Source: Lithospermum erythrorhizon
Lineage: Eukaryota; Streptophyta; Magnoliopsida; Boraginales; Boraginaceae
NCBI GenBank assembly: GCA_019722365.1
Contig: JADFUC010001346.1
Span: forward strand, 620,001 to 684,000
Length of the DNA stretch: 64,000 nucleotides
Direction: 5' to 3'
In this document: positions 1 through 11,915 of the stretch, piece after piece
Numbering within the stretch: the stretch's first letter is position 1
Layout: each line of letters starts with the position of its first letter
Position numbers and translations under genes: made by a program
The notes under the pieces: generated by a model
What the model saw: only the letters and a program-made list of their open reading frames with translations
What the model was told of the DNA's origin: nothing
The model's database searches: none

Positions 1-190
1 AAGACAAGTAAACTTCAGCTTAACTAATCAATCGAAATACATCCCACGACATTAATCATTCATAATATTTCAAAAGAGAGATTCGGCATAGTTAATATGA
101 CGCTCTGTAATTTTACAAATTGATACCACTATAGTAGAGCATAGACTTGAAGCCACGTCACTAATTTGGGTGCCAGATTATGCCACCTAC

Positions 191-198
191 TATATAAA
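191..198 (+). promoter_or_regulatory. TATA box of the LEC14B-type gene
   Basis: TATATAAA lies upstream of a pyrimidine/CA-rich leader. A donor-like CA|GTAAGC at 299/300 and an acceptor-like TTTACAG ending at 1068 suggest a 5'UTR intron before the ATG at 1326. Start of transcription is inferred at roughly 220-230. Confidence 0.5.
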
Positions 199-299
199 GT
201 GAGCAGAAACATCATATGATCATTCACATAGTCCTCATTACCAAATCTTATCTCTCCGACAAATAATTTGGGACAAACAAAAACCCTCACTCTGTCTCA

Positions 300-1068
300 G
301 TAAGCCCTCGTTTTTTATTCATTTCTTTTGCAAATTATTATTTCTCCTTAATTTATCATTTTATATTTATCCGTCTTAATTTATGCATTCATGACAACCT
401 CAAAAACATTTATATAAAAAATTCAACTACTTAATCATGTGAATTTGTTTATTTGTTATTGCATCTTTTGATGTTGATTTTGTTATATGATCTTAAACTA
501 ATACTCGAGTTTTGAATTTTGATGGTCGACTTTTTAAATTTTAAAATATTTGTGTATATGTATTTTACATGTTAATTTTGAGTGTTATACTCCCTACATC
601 CCTAAAAGATCGTCCAATTAGATTAGAGAATGACTTCCAATTAGATTTTGTAATGATCGAGATTAACAAACTTTGATATCTTAATTGACTCATACAACTT
701 TGATTTGAATCAAAATTATAATGTTAGTAAAGTAGAGTGAAAATATTATATTTTGATATAATTTCACAAAATGTTATACAACATATTGAGGAATATGAGT
801 TGAAAGTCAATAAATCAAGACATCAATTTAGAAAGTAGACGATCTTTTAATGATGGAGGTTGTATTAGTTAGGAGTCTCAATTAATGCGACTAATTTTGT
901 TAATTTTTTACTGTTTAAAGAACTGGATAATTATTTTGGGATGGAGGGAGTATCATATGCTCTCGTTCGCCGTGCTTATTTGATGTTTTCGATTTATTGA
1001 ATTGTTGAATTCACATGTATGTACTTTGATTAACTTCTCTTGTTGTGTGGTACTGGATATATTTACAG
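300..1068 (+). other. Probable 5'UTR intron of the LEC14B-type gene
   Basis: The span runs from GTAAGC to TTTACAG and contains no coding potential. It carries the Stowaway-like MITE at 590-950. Borders are inferred from consensus only; the acceptor could lie elsewhere before 1326. Confidence 0.4.
590..950. mobile_element. Stowaway-like MITE (Tc1/mariner type)
   Basis: The left end reads CTCCCTACATCCC and the right end GGGATGGAGGGAG. These are imperfect terminal inverted repeats, each abutting a TA dinucleotide (588-589 and 951-952), as expected for Stowaway insertions. There is no transposase; the interior is AT-rich. It sits in the leader intron of the WD40 gene. Confidence 0.75.
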
Positions 1069-1325
1069 GACATAAATGTGAACACCCATATTCATTATAG
1101 GATTTAGATAATAAAGTAAAGAAGTTGGGAATGTAAATTTGGAGTTACTTTACTAGAACTTGGAGTGTGTTAATGACATTATTGCTGAATTTAGAAGAAA
1201 AAAAGGCAGTGAAGAGAGAATAGTGGATTTCACCAAAATTGTTATTGATTATTGATGTGTGGTTAGACAACGGAAGAGATATAATATAGAGAAGAAGGAA
1301 GGCGAAGTGGTTAGACATAGAGAAA

Positions 1326-4300
1326 ATGAGCAGGGCTAGGATATATTTTGATCTACAGGATAGTGAAAATGCGGGGTCGTTTATAAGATCAAGGCCGGAC
1401 GAGGTCTTCAATTGTCGCGATGAAGAGATTGCACAGTCGACTAGAATAAAGTCTGATCCACATTATCTCTTACAACGGATGGGACCTGGCAGAGAGAAGT
1501 TGCCCATTAATTCCCTTAAAATGTTGATGGCTAGAGAAGGAAATTGTAGTGGGAGGGGAAAATTCTCATCGGCTGATTGTTGTCATGTGTTGAACCGGTA
1601 TTTACCTGTTACGAAACCCTTGGCAGTTGATAAGGTGAATAGTTGTGCATATATTTCGCAGTTCTCAGCAGATGGCTCTCGTTTTGTTGCAGGATATCAG
1701 GTATAGTACATATGATTATACTCCTCTACATCGACGTGAACACCACTACATAATCTATATTCCTCAGAAATATTCTATTTTTGTCCCTAGATCATTTTTA
1801 GCAATATTTATATTTTCTGCTACGGTTTAACTATATTTTTGTATTTCTATATGTAGGATAGCCACATAAGGATATATAATGTAGATAACGGATGGAAAGT
1901 TCAAAAGGATATTCGCGCCAAATTCTTAAGATGGACGATAACTGACACATCTCTTTCTCCGGATCGGCGTTTTCTTGTAAGCTCTCTCTTTTATTTGAGT
2001 AGTCACTTGGACTTTGGTTAGCAGTATCTGATTGACGAGTCTTGGTTTGGCAGTATTCTTTAGAACTATATGACATCATGTTTCTTTCATACTGAAAGAT
2101 ATTTCCACTCATTTCTCTCGTCTGTTTTCATTCTAAAAATGTATTCCAGTATCTGAAGTTCTTCATTTTATTTTTTATCTGCAGGTTTATTCAAGTATCT
2201 CACCTGTCGTGCATATCGTTGATGTTGGCTCTGCTACTTCCGAATCCGTTGCAAATGTGACAGTATGTAGAGTGGCTTTATTGACCTTGTAAATGTTCAT
2301 ACAATTTTTCACTTGCATTTGTTTTGTGCAAGTCCAAGTCGTAGGAATGCTTTTCTTTGTCCATGAGAAACAATTGCACTCGGTATTTGTGAGGAATGGT
2401 CCAAGTGTTTTTTATCTTTTTAGTTGTAGAGATAAATACAGTGATTACTAAGTTAACGAATCCATATGTGGTATAGAGTTGGCTACATGAGGCAGTATAG
2501 TACCAAAAAACGTGAATGCATTATTTTTCTGCTGGCATATGATCTGTGTAGCCTAATATTGTTATTTAACCTCGTTTTCCCGTTTCTTTTCTGCAATCTA
2601 ATTTTGATTGACATTAAAATGATAAATAAATTTTCAATTTATGCAGGAAATTCATGAAGGGCTGGCATTATCCTCTGATGCCGAGGAACTCAATGATTAT
2701 TCTTTTGGAATTTTCTCAGTGAAGTTCTCAACAGATGGTCGAGAAATTGTTGCTGCTAGCAGCGACAACTCAATATACGTCTATGATATTGAAGCAAGAC
2801 GATTAAACCTTAAAATTCCTGCTCATATGGTACCATGACTTCTGCATGTTCATTTATTGATTTAAACTTCACTTGTATATGCTATATACAAGCTCAAACA
2901 CTTTTTGAAATTATAGTTGCACAGGTGAAATACTGTGGTTTTTGTTAACTGGCATATACAAAACTGGAAAGAAAATTTATCGTAGCTGCTGGAATCTTAC
3001 CTAGATATCTTGATCTTATTGCTCCTCAAATGGCAAATTTCTCACTATAGTTTTTAGAAATTAGCTCTGGTTTTGGCTGCTAAAGATATACTGAATATAC
3101 TGTTCATCATGCAGTCTGATGTTAATACTGTGTGTTTTGCTGATGAAAGTGGCCACATTATATACTCGGGGAGTGATGATAGCCTCTGCAAGGTAACTGC
3201 TGCCTCCTTCATGTAGTGTTGAACTTCAACTACTGGCGATAACATAAGTGATGACACTACTCTCCTCTGTATACTAATTTTGTTAGGCTTTTCAACTGTC
3301 GATCACAGTATTAAGATTGAATCAAATATTTCAAGTGCTACTAATGAGATTCTGTTTGCATGCTGTGATTTATTAGAGAAATTTATATTTTTTAAGAGAA
3401 ATTTATATTATCTTCTGCAAAGTAATGACACATAAATTGTATGTTTTGACTCATCAAGGTATGGGATAGGCGGTGCTTCGCTTCCACAGGAGAGGCAGCA
3501 GGAGTCTTGATGGGCCACTTGGAAGGCATCACTTTCATTGATTCACGTGGGGATGGTCGCTATTTTATCTCAAATGGGAAAGATCAGGCAATCAAACTCT
3601 GGGATATAAGGAAGATGTCTTCTAATATCAAATAGTATGTACTTGAAAACTCATAACTATCTCTACCTTACTTCCTTAAGACCCTTGATGGTTTTTGAGA
3701 GAGTGAGTGGCCTAATTTTTCCAAATTTTCTAACCATACTATGCTTAGCCCTTCCTCAAAGGCGATCTGTGAATATTCAGCAATTGTTCTCTATGCAAAT
3801 AGGAAAGTGGTGTCCTTCGGCTGCAATTTTTTGCTCTTAAAGTTATACTAGGTCTGCTACTGATATGTAGTTAAAGGCTTGACCTCTCTTTGCTTCAATA
3901 AGAGGTTCATAGAACTTACAATACTATTTTCAATATTTTTTGTTATATAGCACTCCAAGGCCTAGGTGTTACCAATGGGACTACCGATGGATGGAATATC
4001 CAGAGCATGCAAAAAGGTTGAGGCATCCAAATGACTTGTCATTGGCTACTTATAGAGGGCATTCAGTTTTGCAAACTCTTATCCGCAGCTATTTCTCTCC
4101 CGAGTTCAGGTAATTTTCTAATGTTAGCCTAAAGGTTTGGTTGGCCCTTCCTCTTGATTTGAGTGATGTTCTATTTGTTCTGGAATCTGGATGTGTTAAA
4201 GTGTTTTTCATGTTTCTATTCATTTGATTTGTCTAAATATTTGTTGCCTTCTGAATTGCTCTTTTTTTAAACGTTGCAGTACTGGTCAAAAGTACATCTA

Positions 4301-4762
4301 TTCAGGATCAGCCGATTCTTCTGTTTATATATATGATCTGGTAAGTTTAGATTTGTTTATTTGATAAATGATTGATCGAGTATTATGATTAACTTTGGAA
4401 ACCGCATTTGATCTTATAATGCATTAAAAAAATTATTGAAAAATCTTTCTAGTTCATTTAGTCCCCTTTCCTTAAGGAGGTACTGATAGTAAACTTGTGA
4501 AATGATTAGTTGGACAACGGAAATTTCTTGATTTTGATTACCAATTTTTTTATGTTATTGTTTTGGTCATCTTCTTTAGGCGAGCAGCGCTCAAGTAGCC
4601 AGACTTGACTATCACGAGGCTCCTGTAAGAGACTGCAATTGGCACCCGTTTTACCCGATGATTGTGAGTTCTTCTTGGGATGGTATCATAGCCAAATGGG
4701 AGTTCCCTGACAACGATGAGAGGCCTAAACGCAGGAGACGGAGACAACCTCGTCTATTGTAA
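1326..4762 (+). CDS. LEC14B: LEC14B-type WD40-repeat protein
   Basis: Nine coding exons join in frame: 1326-1700, 1857-1976, 2185-2262, 2647-2829, 3115-3192, 3459-3634, 3951-4109, 4280-4340 and 4580-4762. They give 470 aa, the length I recall for plant LEC14B/DCAF11 relatives. All introns are GT-AG. The acidic, non-repeat N-terminus (about residues 1-105) precedes a WD40 propeller. Visible repeat ends include VYDIE, KVWDRR, KLWDIRK and VYIYDL, each preceded by SGSDD- or SSDN-like turns. The WDRR and WDIR ends resemble the WDxR motif of CUL4-DDB1 substrate receptors, so a role as a CRL4 adaptor is plausible but inferred. The C-terminus ends in a basic run (KRRRRRQ-like), possibly a nuclear signal. 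The start is the first ATG after the leader intron, and no frame breaks are seen. Confidence 0.93.
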
Positions 4763-6058
4763 GAATGGATCGATCCATTTGGCATTTGATACCCAAGTCT
4801 TTTGCATTTGCAATTGGTTATAAATTTGTAATTATCAGATATATCTGGTGATTATGCATAGCCGTGGAATATGAGACGACGAAGGTCCTGTCTCTACCTT
4901 GGGAGGTAGAAGTTACCCTGTGGAAGAAATTTCAGGATCAAATGTCTCCATTGTCTGTTGTTGTTATTATATACTCCGTATTAGTACTCTTTATGTCATA
5001 TATGTTAAAAGAGTTTGGATTGTTGAGCATTGCTCCATAATAAAGTTGCTGAAGTAAACTGTGTTCAGCAATCAATGTGCATTGTGTTATATGAATAGAC
5101 AGTGTAGGTTTTGGATGAGATCGTTTATGTTGTACAAGTATGTTATGTATTCAACATTGTTCCCCGGAAGTACTGTTAGATGAACGCAAAATAAATGGCG
5201 AATGGGTTTTATACTTCAATGATTTGTAATGATATTCCACTTATAAAGTATATAAAAGTGGATGAAAAAAATGTTATAATTAGTAATTAAAGTGTAAAAA
5301 TCAAGAAATACCTTACAAGGCTAAAGTGTAACATAAAATGTTGCGTAGGATGTGGCAAACAATTCGAAATCATGTTCATATCAAATATTTAATTTGAATA
5401 ATTTCTTATACATTTTATATTGTATTTTGTTAAGATTATAAATAATACAGTATATTATAATCACCTATTATATGTTATAAAGTACTTTTCATAATTTTCC
5501 ATTATTATTATAATGGAGTGAAAATTTATTACTTTTTCCATTCCTATTTGTTAGTTTCATTTTCCCAATTAAGAAATTCCATTTTAGGTTCTCTTTTTAC
5601 TAAAAATGGAAAGAAATAATGAAGGAAAATTAGGGCAATTTGATTATGTGAGTTGAATTCAAAATTATCTTAAATTTTGTACATTTTAAAATGAGCCTAT
5701 CATTTTAGAATGGAGGGAGTAGTTGGTCACCCATGATGTCCCCTTTATTTGTAACTGCCATATTTAAGTTTAGATGTAAAATAATCATTTTAATCTTGAG
5801 TCGTTATTTACTGATGATCCTATACCTCCTCTAGCTACATCCTTCATGTTTCATTATTTCAAAATTTGTACATTATATATTATCAAAAACATCTAGCTCA
5901 ATGATATCTGCTTCAATTTATATGAGTGATTTTTCAAAAAAAAATTTATCGCTAATTAACAAAATAAAAATAAAAATTATACATTATATATTGAGTGATT
6001 ACACATAAACTCCTTAATATATGATGTTATGATGTACTCCATATAATAAAGCGGAAGA
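4763..6058. other. Intergenic, 3' flank of LEC14B gene and upstream of transporter
   Basis: The first 300 bases look like 3'UTR. The rest is AT-rich without coding potential, apart from the MITE at 5532-5719. Confidence 0.6.
5532..5719. mobile_element. Stowaway-like MITE
   Basis: The right end AATGGAGGGAG|TA and the left end TA|CTTTTTCCATTCC form imperfect inverted repeats bordered by TA. The interior is short and AT-rich, with no ORF. Confidence 0.5.
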
Positions 6059-6066
6059 TATATAAA
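6059..6066 (+). promoter_or_regulatory. TATA box of GDP-sugar transporter gene
   Basis: TATATAAA is followed by a C-rich leader. A 5'UTR intron probably runs from the donor G|GTAATT at 6201/6202 to the acceptor TTTAG at 6520, just before the ATG at 6528. Confidence 0.5.
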
Positions 6067-6082
6067 GATCCAAATCAAACCT

Positions 6083-6094
6083 GGTGGCGCCACC
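6083..6094. promoter_or_regulatory. 12-bp palindrome GGTGGCGCCACC in the transporter leader
   Basis: This perfect inverted repeat lies about 20 bp downstream of the TATA box, near the expected transcription start. It could bind a dimeric factor or be coincidental. Confidence 0.3.
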
Positions 6095-6161
6095 GACAAA
6101 CCTCCGCCACTCCCCGCCGTCCTCCACCTCATCGCAATTTTACTTCCAACCACTCAATCTC

Positions 6162-6173
6162 TGCCACGTGGCA
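6162..6173. promoter_or_regulatory. G-box palindrome TGCCACGTGGCA
   Basis: This is a perfect palindrome with a CACGTG core in the untranslated first exon of the transporter gene. CACGTG is the bZIP/bHLH (PIF, ABF) binding core. Function here is inferred from the motif alone. Confidence 0.45.
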
Positions 6174-6527
6174 GCCTTTTTCTAGCTCATTATTCACGCT
6201 GGTAATTTCTTACAATTAAATATTTTTCATTTGCTGTCTATATAATTCTTACTAACATTATACTGCTCAATGAATATTTGTTTTAACATTATATTACGAG
6301 GTCTAGCACTTAATTTAAAAATTAATACAGTAATACTAGTAATAAAATTAGTAAGGTTCTGATTACTTGTTCCATTGTCAATTAGTATTAGTGTAACTCA
6401 TGGATTCTTAATATTTGTACTAGGCTGATATAATGGACTTCGATGATAATTTGAGGTCGATATGATATTATATGATGGTTTTGAGCTAGTCTAATTATAC
6501 CATTTTTTATTGGAATTTAGATCTATA

Positions 6528-7619
6528 ATGTCTGATGATGTCGAAAACCCGAAAAATGCTGATACGACAGAGTCGAGTTTGTATGGTCGGTTTGTACAGC
6601 AAGTATCGGTGTATGGTGTAGCTGCAGGGTACTGTCTTTCGGCGTCGTTGTTATCGATAATCAATAAATGGGCTGTTATGAAGTTCCCGTACCCGGGAGC
6701 ACTAACTGCATTGCAGTACTTTACTAGTGCGGCCGGGGTGCTTGTTTGTGGGTGGTTTAACTTGGTCGAGCCTGATAAGCTCGATTTTCTTACAATGTGG
6801 CGGTTTTTGCCAGCTGCGATGATATTCTATTTGTCTCTTTTCACAAATAGCGAGCTTCTACTACATGCCAATGTTGATACGTTCATTGTGTTCCGATCAG
6901 CAGTGCCTATTTTTGTTGCGATAGGAGAGACGGTGTTCTTGCACCAGCCTTGGCCGTCTTTGAAAACTTGGTCATCGCTTGGAACTATATTTGCTGGAAG
7001 TGTGCTTTATGTGATAACGGATTACCAGTTTACTATCACAGCTTATATGTGGGCTGTGGCGTACTTGGTTAGCATGTCGATTGATTTTGTTTATATCAAG
7101 CATGTAGTGATGACCATTGGTCTAAACACTTGGGGTCTTGTACTGTACAACAATCTCGAGGCCTTGCTTTTGTTTCCGATTGAGTTGCTTATAATGGGAG
7201 AGTTGAAGAAGATCAAACATGAAATTGAAGATGAGTCAGATTGGCATTCGTTTCAGGTGATCTTACCAGTAGGTCTGTCCTGTTTGTTTGGTTTAGCGAT
7301 TTCTTTCTTCGGATTTTCTTGCCGAAGAGCAATCTCTGCTACTGGATTTACCGTTCTTGGCATTGTGAACAAACTTTTAACTGTTGTGATAAATCTGGTT
7401 ATTTGGGATAAACACTCAACATCTGTGGGAACGGTGGGCCTATTAGTTTGTATGCTTGGTGGGATTCTTTACCAGCAATCTACTAGCAAACCGAAGGCTA
7501 CAAAGGAAGTAGAGGCACAAGAGACTCAAGAAGAACAGCAGAAACTGCTTCAGATGCAAAGCATCACAGAAAATAGTGCCGACTCTAAACAAGACACTGA
7601 GTCGGAAGGAAAACAGTAG
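6528..7619 (+). CDS. GFT1: GDP-sugar (GDP-fucose type) Golgi nucleotide-sugar transporter
   Basis: A single coding exon gives 363 aa of the plant NST-KT/TPT superfamily, very similar in remembered sequence to the GONST3/GFT1 clade. These proteins exchange GDP-sugar for GMP across the Golgi membrane to feed fucosylation of wall polymers and glycans. Ten hydrophobic stretches are visible. Clade motifs include YCLSASLLSIINKWA near the start, FTNSELLLHANVDTF, GLNTWGLVLYNN and GFTVLGIVNKLLTVVIN. The C-terminal tail after KPKATKE is acidic and glutamine-rich and faces the cytosol by family analogy. I chose the ATG at 6528 (MSDDVEN) because a TTTAG acceptor sits at 6516-6520; the upstream in-frame ATG at 6510 would lie inside the leader intron. 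GONST3 and GFT1 paralogues cannot be separated from memory, so substrate is uncertain. Confidence 0.92.
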   Translation: MSDDVENPKNADTTESSLYGRFVQQVSVYGVAAGYCLSASLLSIINKWAVMKFPYPGALTALQYFTSAAGVLVCGWFNLVEPDKLDFLTMWRFLPAAMIFYLSLFTNSELLLHANVDTFIVFRSAVPIFVAIGETVFLHQPWPSLKTWSSLGTIFAGSVLYVITDYQFTITAYMWAVAYLVSMSIDFVYIKHVVMTIGLNTWGLVLYNNLEALLLFPIELLIMGELKKIKHEIEDESDWHSFQVILPVGLSCLFGLAISFFGFSCRRAISATGFTVLGIVNKLLTVVINLVIWDKHSTSVGTVGLLVCMLGGILYQQSTSKPKATKEVEAQETQEEQQKLLQMQSITENSADSKQDTESEGKQ

Positions 7620-9493
7620 TATCTTGTTCTCGGAAGAAAATCCCAAGTACATCTTTTTTATAAACATCTGCTTATCAATATGATTATTTTATCTTCCACC
7701 AGTATTATGCGTCTCCAATTTGACCTTAAACTCATTGTGGAAGGATATGGTGCAAGAATTTTGTTCATCACGTTGTAAGATCTATCAGTTACAGCCATTG
7801 TACTAAGCTTCAAGTTAGACTAGTTGTTTTCTCTTGTCAAATGCTCGAACTGATTTGATTTGTGATTAGTCATACTGTTAGTCTTGTTATAATAACATCT
7901 ATCTTTTTCACCAAACTAGAAAATATATATACTAACACGCAGGGAGGGATTTGGGTAATGTCATTGGCAACACATGCTTTTGTTCCTCTTTTCTCCTTCA
8001 TCAGCAGCTGCACTCCTGGAAATTCTGCTTCAACTCCCCAGCATATCGATTTGCAAACAGTCGACAGAGGTAAAAACACACTGATAGACAATTATATACA
8101 TGTACTTCAGCATGTTGAAAAAGTTTATGATCGCAGAGTATATACTCATTTTCATAGGTTATGTATCCAATTTGCATTAAAATGCTCTTCCATCTATGGC
8201 TTTGTATACTTCGTGTTTGTGGCATGAATATAATTGTATAGCTGCAAATTTGATATGCACACATTCACACTCATGGGAATAAATACTGTACAAAAGTTGA
8301 ATAAATGTTGATGTTGTTACTAGTACTCTAATAGTAATGTATTTCAGTTCATTAAAGACCACAACTTGTTCGATAAATGCTTCAAAATTTGCTCATTTGT
8401 GCATGTTACATGCGGTGTTCAGTTGTTCACCAGTGCATCTTCTATAGGATATTTTAATTTGATGAGTTATTTTCAATTTTTCATTGAGGGTATAGTTGAT
8501 CTAGGCCATTCATAGAATGTATCATGCCATATAGTAATTGGTTAGTACCATGGCTGTTACTTTAAGGATTTAGTTTTAGCACTCCAAACATTGATAAATA
8601 TGGAAGTAGTTGTTGCTTCGAGTGGTAAGGCAACTTAGGAAACTTGAACAATCACAATGTCCCAAATCGATGATGCTTCATGGAGAGGGATGAGCTTAAG
8701 ATGCTGATTTTACCATGTTCAGAGTGACTCCATGAGTGGTGGCTATGGAGTTCTTTTGGTTAATCGATCTTTTTACCTTTTACTTAGCGAAACTACGACC
8801 AAAGAACTCTGCAGTTCAACAGGTTCACAACCCCTAGAAGTCTCCATTAAGTAGGCTTGTGACCATTTTATTATTCCGTGCTACTTAATTAATAGTATCT
8901 TCAGATATTTGCTCCCCAAAGTTGTTGCAGTTAAGTTTCTTCAAGTATAAGAGATCATAATATATAGTAGAAAGAGAGATACGGAGGAGATGACAGAAGG
9001 GCAAATCTTGATACAGTTCATCACATTATTTGCTGCACGTCCTCTATATTCTGTAGCAGTTGGCAATGGTCTAACATATTATTGATCTTGACTTTGTTTT
9101 CTATCATTATTTCCATGAAAAAACCTAAAGCAGTAAAATATTATAACTTCAGTGTTTTCTTTCTCTGCATAACTCAAAAAAATAACAACTCAAGCTCTTC
9201 AACACAAGTGATTACTTACGTGCTACGACTATAACATTAATAGTTTCCTAGATGCACAGCTAATTCATATGCAAACGACATTATATAACAGCGGTATCAG
9301 GCACAAGAAAGCTAGATATATAACATTACTTGAGCTTAACAAACATGGCGCTTTGTATATTTCTTCATCAGAAATTATATAAAGATTACACCATAGAGTA
9401 GAGCTCACATACGAGCAAAATGCAAGGGAAAAAATAGACGAGCGTTCTCACAACGATTCCATAAATATTTACCCAACCTGGGACGTCTACCGG
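7620..9493. other. Intergenic between transporter and AHP gene
   Basis: The span includes the transporter 3'UTR and, at the far end, the AHP 3'UTR (minus strand). An open stretch at about 7940-8070 is bordered by acceptor- and donor-like sites, but I do not recognise its translation. No TIRs or LTRs were noticed. Confidence 0.5.
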
Positions 9494-10775
9494 TTATTCA
9501 ACCATAGGAATTACTCCACCAGCTGCCACAATCTGCTGCTCTAGCTGCAACACCAATGAGGTCGATCTCAGTAAGGCAGGAGATATACAGAGAATGAATA
9601 ACATAAATCTTAGAGATAGTTGTTCATTGAAATGTTCTTACCCTGAATAAGGCTTCGAGTTTGTTCTTCACAAGGAAATATTCTTGCTTCACTAGTTGCA
9701 GGCATCTCAGGCAACTACATATACCCCAAGAACAATCATAAAACATAAATGTAAATACAACCAACATATCAATATACTTCCGATCACATTGCTAAATAGG
9801 AAGCTCACCCTTGAATGTTTTGCTCCTCACAGGTATTGCGAAAAGGAATGCAAACATTTGTCACCCTTTGAGCACCAATGCTGTTGAACCAAATTATAGA
9901 TTTCACATTTTAAATATATCAAAATGATTATCAACTATTCTGTTGAAAGAGTAACAATCTTGGAAGATCAAAATTACAAGATTGATAATGGGGGATGGAA
10001 TGAAATGACCAAACAAAGTAGGACATTCTCTAATACTCATTACATTTTAGGCTAGTATTAAACAAGTTCATGCTATACTATGTTCAATCTATGCAGTTTA
10101 TCTATTTTCAATCATCAAGACTAAGTACAAAAGCAAAGGGGCTAAAGTTGAATATGTCTAGCAGGTCAAGATCAGAAGAGTATTGACTTTGTTGATGTAC
10201 AAATTACCTGGAACTGCTACCTTTTAGCTGGTGAACATGTGCATCAACCTTTTTGAAGTCCACATTTGACTGGTCACTGTAGAAAGGAACAAGATCAAGA
10301 ACCTGATTTTAGAACAAAAAAGTTTAATTTATTATTTCATGCTAAATAGTAAAAAGAAGAAGAAAATCTCACAGAGCAGTGGTGAGATCATTCAGAAGTC
10401 TTTCAGTATCTTCAAAAAAGAGAGTGACCACTTCCATTACAAATTGTGGGTTGCTCTCATCTTGCAGTTGCTGAAGCTGACTGAACTGAGCATCCAAGAA
10501 TCCCTTGTAATGAAAATATATACAAATCATAAAATCCAACACAAATACTTCCTAATCTTATAACAACAACGTTAATATGCTTCAATGCCTCTTCACGTCT
10601 AAGCAGGTAGGGTCAGATAGTACCCATCCTTACCTAGTTACGCCTGTGGAAACAGGGAGACTGTTTCCGAATACTTCCTAATCTTATAACAAACCTGAAT
10701 AATTGATTTGCTTACCTCTTGAAATAAAGATGATGTGTATTCAAGAAAGCTTCTCTGCAACTGAACTACCTCCAT
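9494..10775 (-). CDS. AHP: Histidine-containing phosphotransfer protein (AHP, cytokinin phosphorelay)
   Basis: Six short exons on the minus strand join in frame: 10775-10716, 10503-10373, 10276-10208, 9880-9809, 9714-9642 and 9544-9494. They give 151 aa, typical for AHPs. The exons read MEVVQLQRSFLEYTS..., GFLDAQFSQLQQLQDES..., HVHQLKGSSSSIGAQRV..., RCLQLVKQEYFLVKNK... and finally QQIVAAGGVIPMVE. The phospho-accepting histidine is His79 in HQLKGSSSS. The protein passes phosphate from hybrid histidine-kinase receptors (cytokinin) to type-B response regulators and moves between cytosol and nucleus. The His is intact, so this is a true AHP rather than an AHP6-type pseudo-HPt. Intron 1 carries a SINE (10567-10669) and the 5'UTR a GA microsatellite. 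The longest exon is 131 nt, so the gene is easy to miss in ORF scans. Confidence 0.93.
10544..10692 (-). mobile_element. Au-like SINE remnant with 23-bp target-site duplication
   Basis: A 103-bp insert (10567-10669) is flanked by exact 23-bp direct repeats at 10544-10566 and 10670-10692, starting AATACTTCC. The insert contains AGGTAGGGTCAGAT...CTTACC and ends AGACTGTTTCCGA, with AACAACAAC at its left edge. This resembles the 3' half of plant Au-type SINEs in reverse orientation, from memory. The tRNA-like head is missing or too diverged to see. It lies in intron 1 of the AHP gene, in the same sense as the gene. Confidence 0.65.
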
Positions 10776-10785
10776 TGAATTTCTT

Positions 10786-10788
<3 letters not shown>

Positions 10789-10816
<28 letters not shown>
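10789..10816. repeat. (TC)n microsatellite in AHP 5'UTR
   Basis: About 13 uninterrupted TC units lie 14 bases upstream of the AHP start codon. They read (GA)n in the sense of the gene. GA-rich leaders can bind GAGA-binding (BPC) factors; that role is inference. Confidence 0.85.
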
Positions 10817-10819
<3 letters not shown>

Positions 10820-10994
10820 CTAACACTTACAAAGAAATCAGAGTGACTAGGGGCAATAAATGGATGCCTGAGGGTAAAGGCAGATCTTGCGGGATAATTG
10901 CATAAATGCTTAAAATTAGAATATGGAAAAGAGTGAAGTATAAAAAGGAAAGCTTTCTTTCTTTGGATTTGTGTTATGTCTTTTTAACATTATA

Positions 10995-11243
10995 CTCCCT
11001 CTGTTCTCTATTTGCTATACACATCCGTCTTCTTATTTAATCATCATTTATAAATAAATAAAAAATCTCTTTTCATTATAAATTATCGTTTATTTATCTA
11101 CGCAATTTTTCGTATCAAATTTCGTTTGTCATCTAATTTTTTATATTAATTGGATAATTTTTCTTTCATTAAAATTATACCCATCAATAATTATCTTAAT
11201 AAATAATTTTTTTAAACAATCAAATAAATAGAAAAGAAGAAAG
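10995..11243. mobile_element. Stowaway-like MITE
   Basis: The left end TA|CTCCCTCTGTTCTCTATTTG and the right end AATAGAAAAGAAGAAAG|TA form imperfect TIRs with TA flanks, around an AT-rich non-coding interior. Confidence 0.55.
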
Positions 11244-11624
11244 TATTATTTTCTTTATTTTATCATATATAATCTCAATTATTATGAAGTACACTAGTAC
11301 TACTCTTTCTATATCACCATTTCTGACACCCTCTTCAACTCTCTTCTATGAGAGGCCCTCTTTCCCTTTCAACTTTCATATTCCTTCAATGTCCCACTTT
11401 GTCCCTATCCATGGTATATTTAATTATATTTCATTGTCCAATTATCTATCTATTACTGTGGGAAGACTACCTATTAAAAAGATTCGAAAAAGGTTATTGT
11501 GTATTTGTGGGGAGACTAGTAGATGTTATCTAAATGGTACTATGCAGTAAAGTTTTGGAATAATAATTGAGTGCATTTGATAGCACTTTTGAAGGGAACT
11601 ATTCCTCACTTTACACTTGCGAGT

Positions 11625-11915
11625 CATCAAATCATCATAAAGAAGACAACATCTAGTATTGTGTACATCATAATAAGTCCATGACCCATGGCTGCTATTA
11701 CAGCTGAGTTGAAATGGCTCAAGGCGCATTACTCGGAGAGTATGCAATAAGTCCACACATTGTTTTGTGATAGTCAATCTGCATTAATAAGCAGAACCCA
11801 AAGATTTCCGCTTTAACGCACGTTATTACCGGCGCCGATTGTCACTATGTCCGGGATGCTATACAAGATGGTCTCATTGCCATCGCCCATCGCCTCTACG
11901 AGGAAACGCCTTAGT
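11625..11915 (+). mobile_element. Ty1-copia RNase H fragment
   Basis: Frame-shifted translation shows the hallmarks of copia RNase H: a KKTT...AAITAELKWLK block, then CDSQSALIS, then CHYVRDAIQDGLI. The first block starts at about 11640 and the last ends at about 11885. No LTR or other pol domain adjoins it, so it is an isolated relic. Confidence 0.65.

Noticed and set aside
6510..6527. Upstream in-frame ATG (MEFRSI) for the GDP-sugar transporter
   Set aside because: It lies within the inferred leader intron, whose TTTAG acceptor ends at 6520. The ATG at 6528 matches family N-termini.
7862..8227. 121-codon frame downstream of the transporter
   Set aside because: It begins at a non-ATG codon, the composition is unlike a known protein, and no family was recognised. 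It may be 3'UTR or an untranslated exon.
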